NCBI RefSeq assembly: GCF_937616625.2
Contig: NC_065575.1
Coordinates: forward strand, 30,007,001 to 30,071,000
DNA from: Mercurialis annua
Taxonomy: Eukaryota > Streptophyta > Magnoliopsida > Malpighiales > Euphorbiaceae
Reading direction: 5' to 3'
DNA: 64,000 nucleotides
The stretch's first letter is position 1. Each line of letters opens with the position of its first letter. A program made the position numbers and the translations under genes. Below are positions 20,603-34,200 of this stretch, piece after piece. The notes under the pieces are model-generated. The model did not search any database. It was not told the origin of the DNA and saw nothing but the letters and a program-made list of their open reading frames with translations.

Positions 20603-21541
20603 CCAAAGTATAAAGATAATCATAATCGACTAACTAGTTCTACTGCAGTCTAAGAGTGTAAAACAGTAGACAAGTTTTATTTAACAAAAAGAACCTCCGT
20701 AGGAATCAAGAAATCAGAGATCGACCAACTCTCTCAACTGGAAAAATTGGGAAAACAACGAGGTCAGATATACTGAGATGAGTTCATAATGCTATTTACA
20801 TTTATTATGTTTAAAACCTTTAAAACAAAATCCTTTTATACTAATATACTTATATACTTGATTATGGATTGCAATATTGAAATGAAATCCCAAAGTATAT
20901 ATATATATATCCCAAAGTATAATCCAAAGTAAATGGGAATAAATCCTCATCGATTCCCAAAGTAGGCCAGACATTGGTCAGCCAATCCCAAAGTACTTAC
21001 CGGTGCACACAGTCTCGATACTCGCCTATCGAGTAGCTCGTTCCAATCCAGATCCATAATCATTAAACAGTTGTAATACTAAAATAATATGCGGTACTTA
21101 ATAAAGCGGTAAATAACACTACAAACTCACTGCTTGCTTATCCACATGAAAATCTTGGCAAACAGCTAAACTTGCGTAGACTCTAAAGCACGAGCAGTCG
21201 AAGGGTCTAAAACAAGGTATAAGTTAAAATCACATCAACCCCTAACTATAAGAATACTAGACACCACATCAGACTAGTATCTCAAACGACAACCAAGGTA
21301 CAAGCCAAACTAAATGCCACAACATAACATTCATACATATACAATCCCATTTCTAAAGTAATTCCAAAGTATAACAACAAGTTAAGCATAATTGAGTTCC
21401 CCATTGAAAACATAATCCGGAAGCTTAAATAACTTGAAAACCTTAAAATCAAGTGAAATCCCAAAGTAGTGAATTAGCATTCAAACTTAATCTCACATGT
21501 CGGATGACCCAAGTCTATCCCGACCCAAAGATACCAAAGTA
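20603..21541 (-). repeat. Nine dispersed copies of CCAAAGTA in the solo LTR
   Basis: Exact copies start at 20603, 20890, 20912, 20924, 20957, 20988, 21364, 21461 and 21534. They are usually preceded by C or T, as in ATCCCAAAGTA, and all have the same orientation. Near-copies occur at 21353 (CTAAAGTA) and 21544 (TCAAAGTA). On the element's strand the word is TACTTTGG. The spacing is irregular, so this is not a tandem array. Confidence 0.8.
21014..21033 (-). repeat. Single stem-loop resembling the LTR modules
   Basis: CTCGATA and TATCGAG are perfect 7-bp arms around CTCGCC. They lie next to GCACACAGTCTCGA, at a place comparable to the module cluster of the plus-strand LTR, where GCGTGCGCACCGG is nearby. 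It may be a reduced version of those modules. Confidence 0.5.
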
Positions 21542-22567
21542 AATCAAAGTATGAATCCGGAACCTTTAAATCAAAATATTGCTCATTTGAAAACATGAAA
21601 CTTAATCATAGCTTAACAACAACGATTCATTTATAAATCAATCTCGAAACTAGCCATAAATGGCCATGCCAACCATAGTAGACACCAATGTGTCAAGATC
21701 ACAATATTGAGTTTTAATAGAATCCTATTATGCATTGACATCAATTAATTGAGATCTGAAATAGGCAATTTATGTCAACCCTTTTCGTGGAACAACTTCG
21801 CCATTTTTACGCGTAATTGTCAAATGATGAAACCAACGATTCTTAAGCATAGTAAACATGTTATACACTTCCAAAGAACCTTAGAATAATTTATGGACAA
21901 CCACTTCGGTTTTGAACAATAATCAAGTCAAAACAAATTGATTACATGCATTACGAATCCAATAACCAACCTTAAATCAATCAAACAAGCCAAACAACAT
22001 CAAGTTGAATTCATTAACCTAAAACAGCCCTAAGTATGGATTTCCAGTAGTACAACATCACCCAAAAAAACAGTAATTAATCATGCCAAGATCAACCGAA
22101 AGACCTAGCATTCAATCCTAACAATTTACATTGTAAGTCTAGGGTATAACTCAATCGCAACACACACTAGAGTCATCCTAACATACAATTCAGATTCAAC
22201 ATCATAAAGATAGTAGATAAAACCATAACAACAACATCAACGAATCTAGAAAGTGATAGACACGATTTGGCATAAAAATGGTACATACCCGATGTGAAAC
22301 AATGGAATGAATCAGAGAACGAACAAGATCAGATTAGAGAACGTATCATCACACCAATGTTGTTGGGAATCATGGATTGCCAAGTGAGGAATCGATACGA
22401 ATGAAAGAAACATGAATAAACCACGAGCGGAGTGTGATATTTACTTACCAAGCGTTAAAATTGAGAAGAAAGGAAACCAATGATCGAACTCAGAGTATTC
22501 TAATGAATAGGGTTCGGCTAGGGTTCGTATAAAATGAATGAGAGCGTTTAAAATAAGATAAGGGGTC

Positions 22568-22575
22568 TATTTATA
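22568..22575 (-). promoter_or_regulatory. TATA box of the solo LTR
   Basis: The minus strand reads ACTATAAATAGAC, a textbook plant TATA box. About 70 bp further on the minus strand is a leader-like segment containing GAACCCTAGCC. It fixes the transcription direction of the LTR. Confidence 0.65.
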
Positions 22576-22631
22576 GTTCCCCCACCAAAACCGACAGGTA
22601 GGGCATGATGGCGGGCGCGTCACGAGGCACA

Positions 22632-25600
22632 ACATTTGGCTTAAATTGCTAAACTGCTAAAAATGTGAAACGTTTTGATTTCTTTCATAACGTTTGTAAA
22701 TGTTTGGCTTAAATCGCTAAAAATGTGAAACGTTTGGATTTGTTTCGTAACATTTGTAAACGTGTGGTTAAATCGCTAAAAAGGGTAAATGTTTAGATTT
22801 ATTTCATAACGTTTTATACGTTTGGATTGGTTTCTTAACGTGTTAAACGTTTGGCTAAAATCGTTAAAAAGGTGAAAGGTTTGGTGTTGTTTCGTAACGT
22901 TTGGCTTGAATCGCTAAAAAGGAGAAACGTTTGGATTTGTTTCGTAACCTTTTAAACGATTGGATTTTTTTGTAACGTTTGTAAATGTTTGGCTCAAATT
23001 GCTAAAAAAGGGAAACGTTTGGATTTATTTCGTAACTTTGGTAAAGGTTTTGCTTAAATTGCTAAAATGGCGAAACGTTTGGATTTTTTTCGTAACGTTT
23101 TAAACGTTTGGATTGGTTTTGTAACGTTTTAAATGTTTGGCTTAAATTGCTAAAAAGGTGAAACGTTTGGATTGGTTTCGTAACGTTTTAAACGTTTTGC
23201 TATATCGCCAATAAGATGAAACATTTGGTTTTATTTCGTAACGTTTGTAAACGTTTAGCTTAAATCGCTAAAAAGGGGAAACATTTGGATTTGTTTTGTA
23301 ACGTTTGTAAATGTTTGGCTAAAATCGCTAAAAAGGTGAAACGTTTGGATTTGTTTCGTAACGTTTTAAACGTTTGGATTGGTTTCGTAACGTTTGCAAA
23401 CATTTGGCTTAAATCGCTAAAAATGTGAAACGTTAGGATTTTTTTCGTAACGTATTAAACGTTTGGATTTGTTTCGTAACGTTTGTAATATTTGGCCTCA
23501 ATCGCTAAAAAGGTGAAACGTTTAGATTTCTTTCATAACGTTTGTAAACGTTTGGCTTAAATCGCTAAAAATGTGAAACGTTTGGATTTGTTTCGTAACA
23601 TTTGTAAACGTTTGGTTAAATCGCTAAAAAGGGGAAATGTTTGGATTTATTCCGTAACATTTTATACGTTTGGATTGGTTTCTTAACGTGTTAAACGTTT
23701 GGCTAAAATCGTTAAAAAGGTGAAAGGTTTGTTGTTGTTTCGTAACGTTTGGCTTGAATCGCTAAAAAGGTGAAACGTTTGGATTTGTTTCGTAACCTTT
23801 TAAACGATTGGATTTTTTTGTAACGTTTGTAAATGTTTGGCTTAAATTGCTAAAAATGGGAAATGTTTGGATTTGTTTCGTAACTTTGGTAAAGGTTTTG
23901 CTTAAATTGCTAAAATGGCGAAACATTTGTATTTTTTTGTAACGTTTTAAACGTTTGAATTGGTTTTGTAACGTTTTAAATGTTTAGCATAAATCGCTAA
24001 AAAGGTGAAACGTTTGGATTGTTTCGTAACGTTTTAAACGTTTTGCTATATAGCCAATAAGATGAAACATTTGGTTTTTTTTCGTAACGTTTGTAAACGT
24101 TTAGCTTAAATCGCTAAAAAGGGGAAACATGTGGATTTGTTTAGTAACGTTTGTAAATGTTTGGCTAAAATCGCTAAAAAGGTGAAACGTTTGGATTTGT
24201 TTCGTAACATTTGTAAACGTTTGGCTTGAATCACTAAAAAGGTGAAACATTAGGATTTTTTCATAACGTATTAAACGTTTGGATTTGTTTCATAACGTTT
24301 GTAACATTTGGCTTCAATCGCTAAAAAGGTGAAACATTTGGATTTGTTTCGTAACGTTTGGCTTAAATCGCTAAATTGGAAACGTTTGGATTTGTTTCAT
24401 AACGTTTGTAAACATTTGGCTTAAATCGCTAAAAATGTGAAACGTTTGCATTTGTTTTGTAACTTTTGTAAACGTTTGGCTTAAATCGCTAAAAAGATGA
24501 GTTAACGTTTTAATAGTTTTTATTGGTTTCGTAACGTTTTAAACGTTTGGCTTAAATCTCTAATCAGGAGAAACATTTGGTTTTGTTTCATAACGTTTGT
24601 AAACGTTTGGCTTGATTCGCTAAAAAAGGGAAACGTTTGGATTTGTTTCGTAACGGTTTAAACGTTCGGATTTGTTTTTTAACGGTAGTAAATGTTTGGC
24701 TTAAATTGTTAAAAAGGGGAAACGTTTGGATTTGTTTCATAACGTTTGTAAATGTTTGGCTTAAATTGCTAAAACGTTATAAGCTTGGATTTGTTTTGTA
24801 ACGTTTTAAATGTTTGGATTGGTTTTGTAACGTTTTAAATGTTTGGCTTAAATCGCTTAAAAGGTGAAATTTTTGGATTGGTTTCGTAACGTTCTAAACA
24901 TTTGGCCTATATCGCTAAAAAGGTGAAACATTTGGTTTTGTTTCGTAATGTTTGTTAATGTTAGGCTTAAATCGCTAAAAAGGTGAAACGTTTGAATTTG
25001 TTTCGTAAAGTTAGTAAAAATTTGCCTTGAATCGCTAAAAAGGGGAAACGTTTGGATTTGTTTCGTAACGTATTAAACGTTTGGATTGGTTTCGTAACAT
25101 TTGTAAAATTTGGCTTAAATCGGTAAAAAGGAGGATTGTTTTCGTAATGTATTAAACATTTGGATTTGTTTCGTAACGTTTGTAACATTTGGCTTCAATC
25201 GCTAAAAAGATGAAACGTTTAGATTTGTTTCGTAACGTTTGTAAACGTTTAGTTTAAATCAATAAAAAGGTGAAACGTTTGGTTTTGTTTTGTAACATTC
25301 GTTAATGTTTGGCATAAATCCCTAATAAGGGGAAACATTTGAAATTGTTTCGTAAGGTTTGTAAACGTTTGGTTTAAATCTATAAAAATGTGAAACGTTT
25401 GGATTTGTTTCGTAACGTTTGTAAACGTTTGGCTCAAATCGCAAAAAATGTGAAATATTTTTGTTTCGTAACGTTTTTATAAGTTTGGTTAAATCTCTAA
25501 AAAGGTGAAACATTTGGATTTGTTTCATAACATTTGAAACGTTTGGATTTGTTTCGTAATGTTTGTAAATGTTTGGCTTAAATCGCTAAAAATTGGAAAC

Positions 25601-28600
25601 CTTTGGATTTGTTTCGTAACGTTTCAAACATTTGGATTGGTTTCGTAATGCTTTAATCGTTTGGCTTAATTCGCTAAAAAGATGAAACATTTGGCCTAAA
25701 TCGGTAAAAAAGGGGAAACATTTGGATTTTTTTGTGACGTTTGCAAACGTTTGGCTTAAATCGCTAAAAATGAGAACGTTTGGATTTGTTTCATAACGTT
25801 TGTAAACGGTTGTCTTAAATCACTAAACAGGTAAAACATTTGGATTTTTTTCATAATGTTTTAAACGTTTTGATTTGTTTCGTAACGTTTGGCTTAAATT
25901 GCTAAAAAATCGAAGCATTTGGATTTGTTTTGTAACGGTTGTAAACGTTTGGCTTAAATTACTCAAAAGGGTAAACATTTAGATTTGTTTTATAACGTTT
26001 TAAACTTTTGGATTGGTTTTGTAACATTTTAACTGTTTGGCTTAAATCGCTAAAAAGGTGAAACGTTTCGATTGGTTTCGTAACATTTTAAACGTTTGGC
26101 TTATATCGCTAAAAAGGTGAAACGTTTGGTTTTGTCTCGTAACGTTTGTAAACGTTTGGCTTATATCGCTAAAAAGGTGAAATGTGTGGATTTGTTTGAT
26201 AGCTTTTTAAATATTTGGCTTATATCGCTAAAAAGGGGAAACGTTTGGTTTTGTTTCCTAACATTTGTAAACGTTTGGCTTAAGACGCTAAAAATGTGAA
26301 ACGTTTTGATTTGTTTTATAGATTTTTAAATGTTTGGCTTAAATCGTTACGAAGGTGAAACATTTGGATATGTTTCGTAATGTTTTAAACGTTTGGATTG
26401 GTTTCGTAACGTTTGTAAATGTTTGAATTAAATCGCTAAAAAGTTGAAACATTAGGATTTTTTTAATAACGTATTAAACGTTTTGATTTATTTCGTAACT
26501 TTTGTAACATTTGGTTTCAATCGCTAAAAAGGTGAAACGTTTGGATTTGTTTCGTAACGTTTGTATACGTTTGGCTTAAATCGTTAAAAATGTGAAACGT
26601 TTGGATTTGTTTCGTAACGTTTGTAAACGTTTTGCTTATATCGCTAAAAATGGGAAATGTTTCGATTTGTTTTGTAACATTTGTAAACATTTGGCTTAAA
26701 TTGCTAAAAAGGTGAAACCTTTGGATTTGTTTCGTAACATTTTAAACTTTTGGATTGGTTTTAAAACGTTAGTAAACGTTTGGCTTAAATCGCTAAAAAG
26801 GGAAACGTTTTGATTTATTTCGTAACGTTTGTAAACTTTTGGCTTAAATTTCTAAAAAGGTGAAACATTCGGATTTGTTTCGTAACGTTTTAAACGTTTG
26901 GATTGGTTTTGTAACATTTTAAATATTTGGCTTAAATCGCTAAAAAAGTGAAACGTTTGGATTAGTTTCGTAACATTTTAAGCGTTTGGCTTATATCGCT
27001 AAAAAGGTGAAACGTTTGGTTTTATTTCGTAACGTTTGTAAAGGTTTGGCTTAAATAGCTAAAAAGATGAAGCGTGTGGATTTGTTTTGTAACATTTGTA
27101 AACGTTTGGCTTGAATCACTAAAAAGGTGAAACGCTTGGATTTGTTTAGTAACGTTTTAAACGTTCGGCTTAAATCACTAAAAAGAGGAAACGTCTGGAT
27201 TTGTTTCGTAACATTTGTAAACGTTTGGCTTAAACCGCTAAAAAGGTGAAAGGTTTCGATTGGTTTCGTAACGTTTGCAAACATTTGGCTTAAATCACTA
27301 AAAATGTGAAACGTTAGGATTTTATTCGTAATGTATTAAACGTTTGGATTTGTTTCGTAACGTTTGTAACATTTGGCCTCAATCGCTAAAAAGGTGAACG
27401 TTTAGATTTGTTTCGTAACATTTGTAAACGTTTGGCTTAAATCGATAAAAAGGCGAAACGGTTGGTTTTGTTTCGTAACGTTCGAAAACGTTTGGCTTAA
27501 ATCGCTAAAAAGGGGAAACATTTGGATTTGTTTCGTAATGTTTTGAACGGTTCAATTTATCTCGTGACGTTAGTAAACGTTTTGCTTAAATCGCTAAAAA
27601 TGTGCAACGTTTGGATTTGTTTCGTAGTGTTTGTAAACGCTTGGCTTAAATCGCTTAAAAGGTGAAACTGTTGGATTTGTTTCGTAATGTTTTAAACGTT
27701 TAGATTTGTTTCGTAACGTTTGTAAACGTTTGGCTTACATCCCTTAAAATGTGAAACATTTGGATTTGTTTCGTAACGTTTGTAAACGTTTGGCTTAAAT
27801 CACTAAAAAAGTGAAACGGTTGGTTTTGTTTCGTACGTTTTAACCGTTTGGATTTGTTTTATAACGTTTGGATTGTTTGGCTTAAATCGTTAAAAAGGTG
27901 AAACGTTTAGATTTGTTTTGTAACGTTTGGATTGGTTTTGTAATGTTTTAAACTTTTGTCTTAAATCGCTAAAAAGGTGGAACGTTTGGATTTGTTTCGT
28001 ATTGTTTTAAATGTTTCGCTTAAATTGCTAAAAAGGTGAAAGTTTGGATTTATTTCGTAACATTTGTAAACGTTTAATTTTCTGAAAAGGGGAAACGCTT
28101 AATTTTGTTTCGCAACGTTTGGCTTCGATCGCTAAAAAATTAAAATATTTTATTTTGTTTCGTAACATTTGTAAACGTTTGGATTAAATCGCTAAAAAAC
28201 GGAAACGTTTTGGATTTGTTTCGTAACGTTTGTAAACGTTTGGCTTATATCGGTACAATTGCGAAACGTTTGGATTTGTTTTATAGCTTTTTAAATGTTT
28301 CACTTAAATCGCTAAAAAGGTGAAACGTTTAGATTTGTTTTGTACCGTTTTAAACGTTTGGATTGGTTTTGTAATGTTTGTAAACGTTTGGCTTAAATCG
28401 CTAAAAAGGTGAAACATTAGGATTTGGTTTTGTAATGTATTTAATGTTTTGATTTGTTTCGTAATGTTTGTAACAATTGGCTTCAATCGCTAAAAACGTG
28501 AAACGTTTGGATTTGTTTCGTAACGTTTGTATTCGTTTGGCTTAAATCGCTAAAAATGTGAAACGTTTGGATTTGTTTCGTAACGTTTAGCTTAAATCGC

Positions 28601-31260
28601 TAAAAATGTGAAATGATTGGATTTGTTTTGTAACATTTGTAAACGTTTGGCTTATATCGCTAAAAAGGGGAAACGTTTGGATTGGTTTTGTAATATTTTA
28701 AACGTTCGGAGTGGTTTTATAACGTTTTAAACATTTGGCTTAAATCTCTAAAAAGGCGAAACGTTTGGTTTTGTTTCGTAACGTTTGTAAACGTTTGGCT
28801 TGAATCGCTAAAAAGGGGAAACGTTTGGATTAGTTTCTAAACGTTTTAAACGTTCGGATTTGTTTTGTAACGTTAGTAAACGTTTGACTTAAATTGCTAA
28901 AAAGGTGAAATGTTTTGATTTGTTTCGTAAAGTTTGTAAACGTTTGGCTTAACTTACTAAAAAGGGGAAACGTTTGGATTTGTTTCGCAACGTTTTAAAC
29001 GTTTGGATTGGTTTTGTAACATTTTATCTGTTTGACTTAAATTTCTAAAAAGGTGAAATGTGTGAATTGGTTTCGTAACGTTTTAAACGTTTGGCTTATA
29101 TCGCTAAAAAGGCGAAACGTTTGGTTTTGTTTCGTAACGTTTGTAAACGTTTGGCTTATATCGCTAAAAAGGTGAAACATTTGGATTTGTTTCGTAACGT
29201 TTGTAAACGTTTAGCTTAAATCGCTAAAAAGGGGAAACGTTTGGATTTGTTTCGTAACGTTTGCAAACATTTGTCTTAAATCGCTAAAAAGGTGAAGCTT
29301 TAGGATATTTTTCGTAACGTACTAAACGTTTGGATTTGTTTCTTAACGTTTTGTAACATTTGGCTTCAATTGCTAAAAAGATGAAACGTTTAGATTTGTT
29401 TCGTAACTTTAGTAAACGTTTGACTTAATTCGATAAAAAGGCGTAACGTTTGATTTTGTTTCGTAACGTTCACAAATATTTAGCTTAAATCGCTAAAAAG
29501 GTGAAACGTTTGGATTTTTTTGTAAAAGTTTGGCTTAAATCGATAAAAATGGGAAATGTTTGGATTTTTTTTGTAACGTTTGTAAACGTTCGGCTTAAAT
29601 CGCAAAAAATGTGACACGTTTAGATTTGTTTCGTAACGTTAACGTTTGGCTTAAATCGCTAAAAGGTGAAACGTTTGTTTTTGTTTCGTAACATTTGAAA
29701 TATTTGGATTTGATTCGGAACGTTTGTAAATTTTTGGCTTAAATCGCTAATAATTTGAAAGGTTTGGATTTATTTCATAACATTTTAAACGTTTGAATTG
29801 GTTTCGTAATGTTTTAAATGTTTGGCTTAATTCGCTAAAAAAGGGAAACGTTTAGTTTTGTTTTGTAACGTTTGTAAACGTTTGGCTTAAATCGCTCAAA
29901 AGGTGAAACGTTTGGATTTGTTTTGTAACGTTTGCAAACGTTTGGCTTATATCGCTAAAAAGGTGAAATGTTTTGATTTGTTTCGTAACGTTTTAAACAT
30001 TTTGGTTTATCTCATAAGGTTTGTAAACGTTTGGCTTAATTCCCTAAAAATGTCTAACGTTTGGATTTGTTTCATAACGTTTGTAAACGTTTGCCTTAAA
30101 TCGCTTAAAAGGTAAAACGTTTGAATTTGTTTCAAAATGTTTTAAACGTTTGGATTTGTTTCGTAACGTTTTAAACGTTTGGATTGGTTTTGTAACGTTT
30201 GCATTGTTTGGCTTAAATTGCTAAAAAGGTGTAACGTTTACAAACGTTTGGATTGGTTTTGTAACGTTTTAAACTTTTGGCTTAAATCGCTAAAAAGGTG
30301 GAACGTTTCGATTCTCTTCGTAACGATTTAAACGTTTGGCTTAGATTGCTAAAAAGGTGAACCGTTTGGATTTATTTCGTAACGTTTATAAACGTTGGCT
30401 TAATTTACTAAAAGGGGAATCCTTTGGTTTTGTTTCGTAACGTTTGTAAACGTTTGTCTTCAATCACTAAAAAAGTGAAACATTTAGTTTTGTTTTGTAA
30501 CGTTTGTAAACGTTTGGCTTCAATCGCTAAAAAAGTGAAACATTTTGTTTTGTTTCGTAACGTTTGTAAATGTTTGGCTTAAATTGCTAAAAAGCGGAAA
30601 CGTTTGGATTTGTTTCGTAACGTTTGTAAACATTTGTCTTAAATCTCTAAAAATGTGAAACGTTTGAATTTGATTCATAGCTTTTTAAATGTTTGGCTTA
30701 AATCGCGAAAAAGGTGAAATGTTTGGATTTGTTTTGCAACGTTGGTAAACATTTGGCTTAAATCGCTAAAAAGGGGAAACATTTGGATTTGATTTGTAAC
30801 ATTTGTAAACGTTTGGATTAAATCGCTGAAAAGGTGAAACGTTTGGATTTGTTTCATAATGTTTACAAACGTTTGGATTTGTTTCGTAATGTTTTAAATA
30901 TTTATCTTAAATCGCTCAAAAGGTGAAACATTTGGTTTTGTTTCGTAACGTTTGTAAACGTTTGGCTTTAATCGCCAAAAGGCGAAACGTTAGGATTTGT
31001 TTCATAATGTTTGTAAACGTTTTGTTTAAATAGCTAAAAAGGTAAACCGTTTCATAACGTTTTTAAACGTTTGGCTTAAATTGCTAAAAAGGTGAAACGT
31101 TTGGTTTTGTTTCGTAACGTTGGCAAATGTTTGGATTGGTTTTGTAACATTTTAAATGTTTGGCTTAAATCGCTAAAAAGGGGAAACGTTGGATTTGTTT
31201 CGTAACCTTTGAACACGTTTGCCTTAAATCGCTAAAAAGGGGAAACGTTGGATTTGATTC
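22632..31260. repeat. Tandem ~60-bp repeat array, segment 3, divergent zone
   Basis: Uninterrupted ~60-bp units and ~30-bp half-unit variants, with high divergence between neighbours and no long regular period. The best local structure is a ~848-bp tandem duplication at about 22.67-24.34 kb. The phrase TAACATTAGGATTT or relatives, with TATTAAACGTTTGG, recurs at irregular intervals and may be the trace of an older higher-order unit. There are no genes. Confidence 0.93.
22672..24335. repeat. ~848-bp tandem duplication in the divergent zone
   Basis: The unusual phrase GTGTTAAACGTTTGGCTAAA lies around 22840-22860 and again around 23690-23708; GGCTAAAATCG is at 22853 and 23701, an 848-bp offset. 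GATTTCTTTCATAACG and a GCTATAT...CCAATAAGATG variant recur with a similar offset. The copies are clearly diverged, so the event is older than those in the right half. Confidence 0.75.
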
Positions 31261-34200
31261 GTAACATTTGGATTTTTTTGTAACGTTTGTAAACGTTTGG
31301 CCTAAATTGCTAAAAAGAGGAAACGATCGGATTTGTTTCGTAACCTTTTAAACGTTTCGATTGGTTTCATAACGAGTCAACCATTTGGATTTGTTTCTTA
31401 ATGTTTTTAAACGTTTGGCTTAAATTGCTAAAAACAGGAGACCATTGGATATGTTTCGTAACGTTTTAAACGTTTGGATTGGGTTCGTAACGATTTAAAC
31501 GTTTGGCTTAAATCGCTAAAAAGGTGAAACGATTGGTTTTTGTTCGTAAGGTCTGTAAATGTTTGGCTTCAATCGCTACAAAAGTGAAACGTTCGGTTTT
31601 GTTTCTTAACGTTTGTAAACGTTTGGCTTAAATCGCTAAAAAGGTGAAATGTTTGGATTTGTTTCGAAACGTTTTAAATGTTTGGATTGGTTTTGTAACG
31701 TTTTAAACTTTTCGCTTAAATCGCTAAAAATGAGAAACATTTGGATTTATTTCGTAAAGATTGTAAACGTTTGGCTTAAATTGCTAAAAAGGGGAACCAT
31801 TTGGTTTTGTTTCGTCAGTTTTGTATACGTTCGGCTTAAATTGTTAAAAAGGTGACACGTTTGGATTTGTTTCGTAACATTTGTAAACGGTTGTATTGGT
31901 TTCGTAACATTTTAAACGTTTTGCTTAAATCGCTAAAAAGGTGAAACGTTTGGATTTGTTAAGTAGCGTTTGGCTTAAATCGCTAAAAAGGGGAAATGGT
32001 TGGATTTATTTCATAACGTTTGGCTTAAATCGCTAAAAGAGGAAACGTTTGGATTTCTTTCGTAACGTTCGTAAACGTTTAGCTTAAATTGCTAAAAAGG
32101 TGAAACGTTTAGAATTGTTTCGGATCATTTTAAACGTTTGGATCGGTTTCGTAACGTTTTAAACGTTTGGCTTAAATCACTAAAAAGGTGAAACGTTTAG
32201 ATTTGTTACGTAACCTTCGTAAATGTTTGTCTTAAATTGCTAAAAGGTGAAATGTTTGGATTTGTTTCGTAACGTTCGTAAACGTTTGGCTTAAATCATT
32301 AAAAAGGTGAAACGTCTGCATTTGTTTCGCAACGTTCGTAAACGTTTCGTTTAAATCGCTACAAGGGTGAAAAGTTTTGATTGGTTTCGTAACGTTTTTA
32401 ATGTTTGGCTTCAATCGCTAAAAAGGTGAAACGTTTGGATTTGTTTCTTAACGTTTATAACGTTTGGCTTAAATCGCTAAAATGTGCAACGTTTGGATTT
32501 GTTTCATAACGTTTGTGAACGTTTAGCTTAAATTGCTAAGAATGGGAAACACTTGGATTTGTTTCGTAACATTTGTAAACTTTTGGATTAAACAGCTAAA
32601 AAGGTGAAACATTTGGATTTTTTTGTAACGTTTGGCTTAAATCGCTAAAAAGGTGAAACGTTTGGATTTGTTTCGTAACGTTTTAAAAGTTTGGAATGGT
32701 TTCGTAACGTTTTAAACGTTTGGATTTGTTTCTTAATATTTTTAAACGTTTGGCTTAAATTGCTAAAAACGGGAAACCTTTGGATTTGTTTAGCAACGTT
32801 TTAAATGTTTGGATTGGTTTCGTAACATTTTAAACGTTTGGCTTAAATCGCTAAAAAGGTGACACGTTTGGTTTTGTTTCGTAATGTTTGTAAATGTTTG
32901 GCTTCAATCGCTTAAGAGGTGAAACGTTCGGTTTTGTTTCTTAACGTTTGTAAACGTTTGGCTTAAATCGCTAAAAAGGTGAAATGTTTGGGTTTGTTTC
33001 GAAATTTTTTAAATGTTTGGATTTGTTTCATAACGTTTTAAACTTTTCGCTTAAATCGCTGAAAATGTGAAACATTGGATTTATTTTGCAAAGATTGTAA
33101 ACGTTTGGCTTAAATTGCTAAAAAGATGAAACATTTGGTTTTGTTTCGTGACGTTTGTATACGTTTGGCTTAAATTGTTAAACAGGCGAAACTTTTGGAT
33201 TTGTTTCGTAACATTTGTAAACGTTTGGAATGGTTTCGTAACGTTTTAAACGTTTTGCTTAAATCGCAAAAAAGGGGAAACGTTTGGCTTAAATCGCTAA
33301 AAAGGTGAAATGTTTGGATTTGTTTCCTAACGTTTGTAAACGTTTGGCTTAAATCGCCAAAAGGGTAAACGTTTGGATTTATTTCGTAATGTTCTTAAAC
33401 GTTAGGATTTGTTTCATATCATTTTAAACGTTTGGATCGATTTCGTAACGTTTTAAACATTTGTCTTAAATCACTAAAAAGGTGAAACATTTAGATTTGT
33501 TTCGTAATGTTTGTAAATGTTTGGCTTAAATCGCTAAAAAGGTGAAACGTTTAGATTTGTTACGTAACCTTTGTAAATGTTTGGCTTAAATTGCTAAAAG
33601 GTGAAATGTTTGTATTTGTTTCGTAACCTTCGTAAACGTTTGGCTTAAATCATTAAAAAGGTGAAACGTTTGGAGTTGTTTCATAACGTTCGTAAACGTT
33701 TCGCTTAAATCGCTACAATGGTGAAAAGTGTTGATTTGTTTCGTAAAGTTTTTCATGTTTGGCTTCAATCGCTAAAAAGGTAAAACGTTTGGATTTGTTT
33801 CTTAACGTTTATAACGTTTGGCTTAAATCGCTAAAATGTGAAACGTTTGGATTTGTTTCATAACGTTTGTGAACGTTTAGCTTAAATTGCTAAGATTGGG
33901 AAACACTTGGATTTGTTTCGTAACATTTGTAAACTTTTGGCTTAAATCGCTAAAAAGGTGAAACGTTTGGATTTGTTTCGTAACGTTTTAAAGGTTTGGA
34001 TTGGTTTCGTAACGTTTTAAACGTTTGGATTTGTTTCTTAACATTTTTAAACGTTTGGCTTAAATAGCTAAAAACGGGGAACCTTTGGATTTGTTTAGTA
34101 GCGGTTTAAACGTTTGGATTGGTTTTATAACGTTTTAAACGTTTGGCTTAAATCGCTAAAAAGGTGACACGTTTGGTTTTGTTTCGTAATGTTTGTAAAT

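Larger units (their letters stand above)
20306..22631 (-). mobile_element. Solo LTR of a gypsy-like element, probably truncated at its 5' end
   Basis: On the minus strand its 3' end (GGGTTGTGACT at 20306, terminal base changed) and the preceding ~75 bp match the U5 ends of the other two LTRs here. At the other end it begins TGTGCCTCGTGACG (22631), and TATAAATA follows only ~57 bp in. U3 is therefore very short compared with ~380 bp in the plus-strand element. No PBS, gag, pol or polypurine tract flanks it. The array on the left stops at CGTAAC and resumes at AACATTTGGC, missing about 7 bases, with no clear target duplication. No gene is present inside. AT runs occur at ~20898-20911, and CCAAAGTA recurs nine times. 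Confidence 0.75.
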
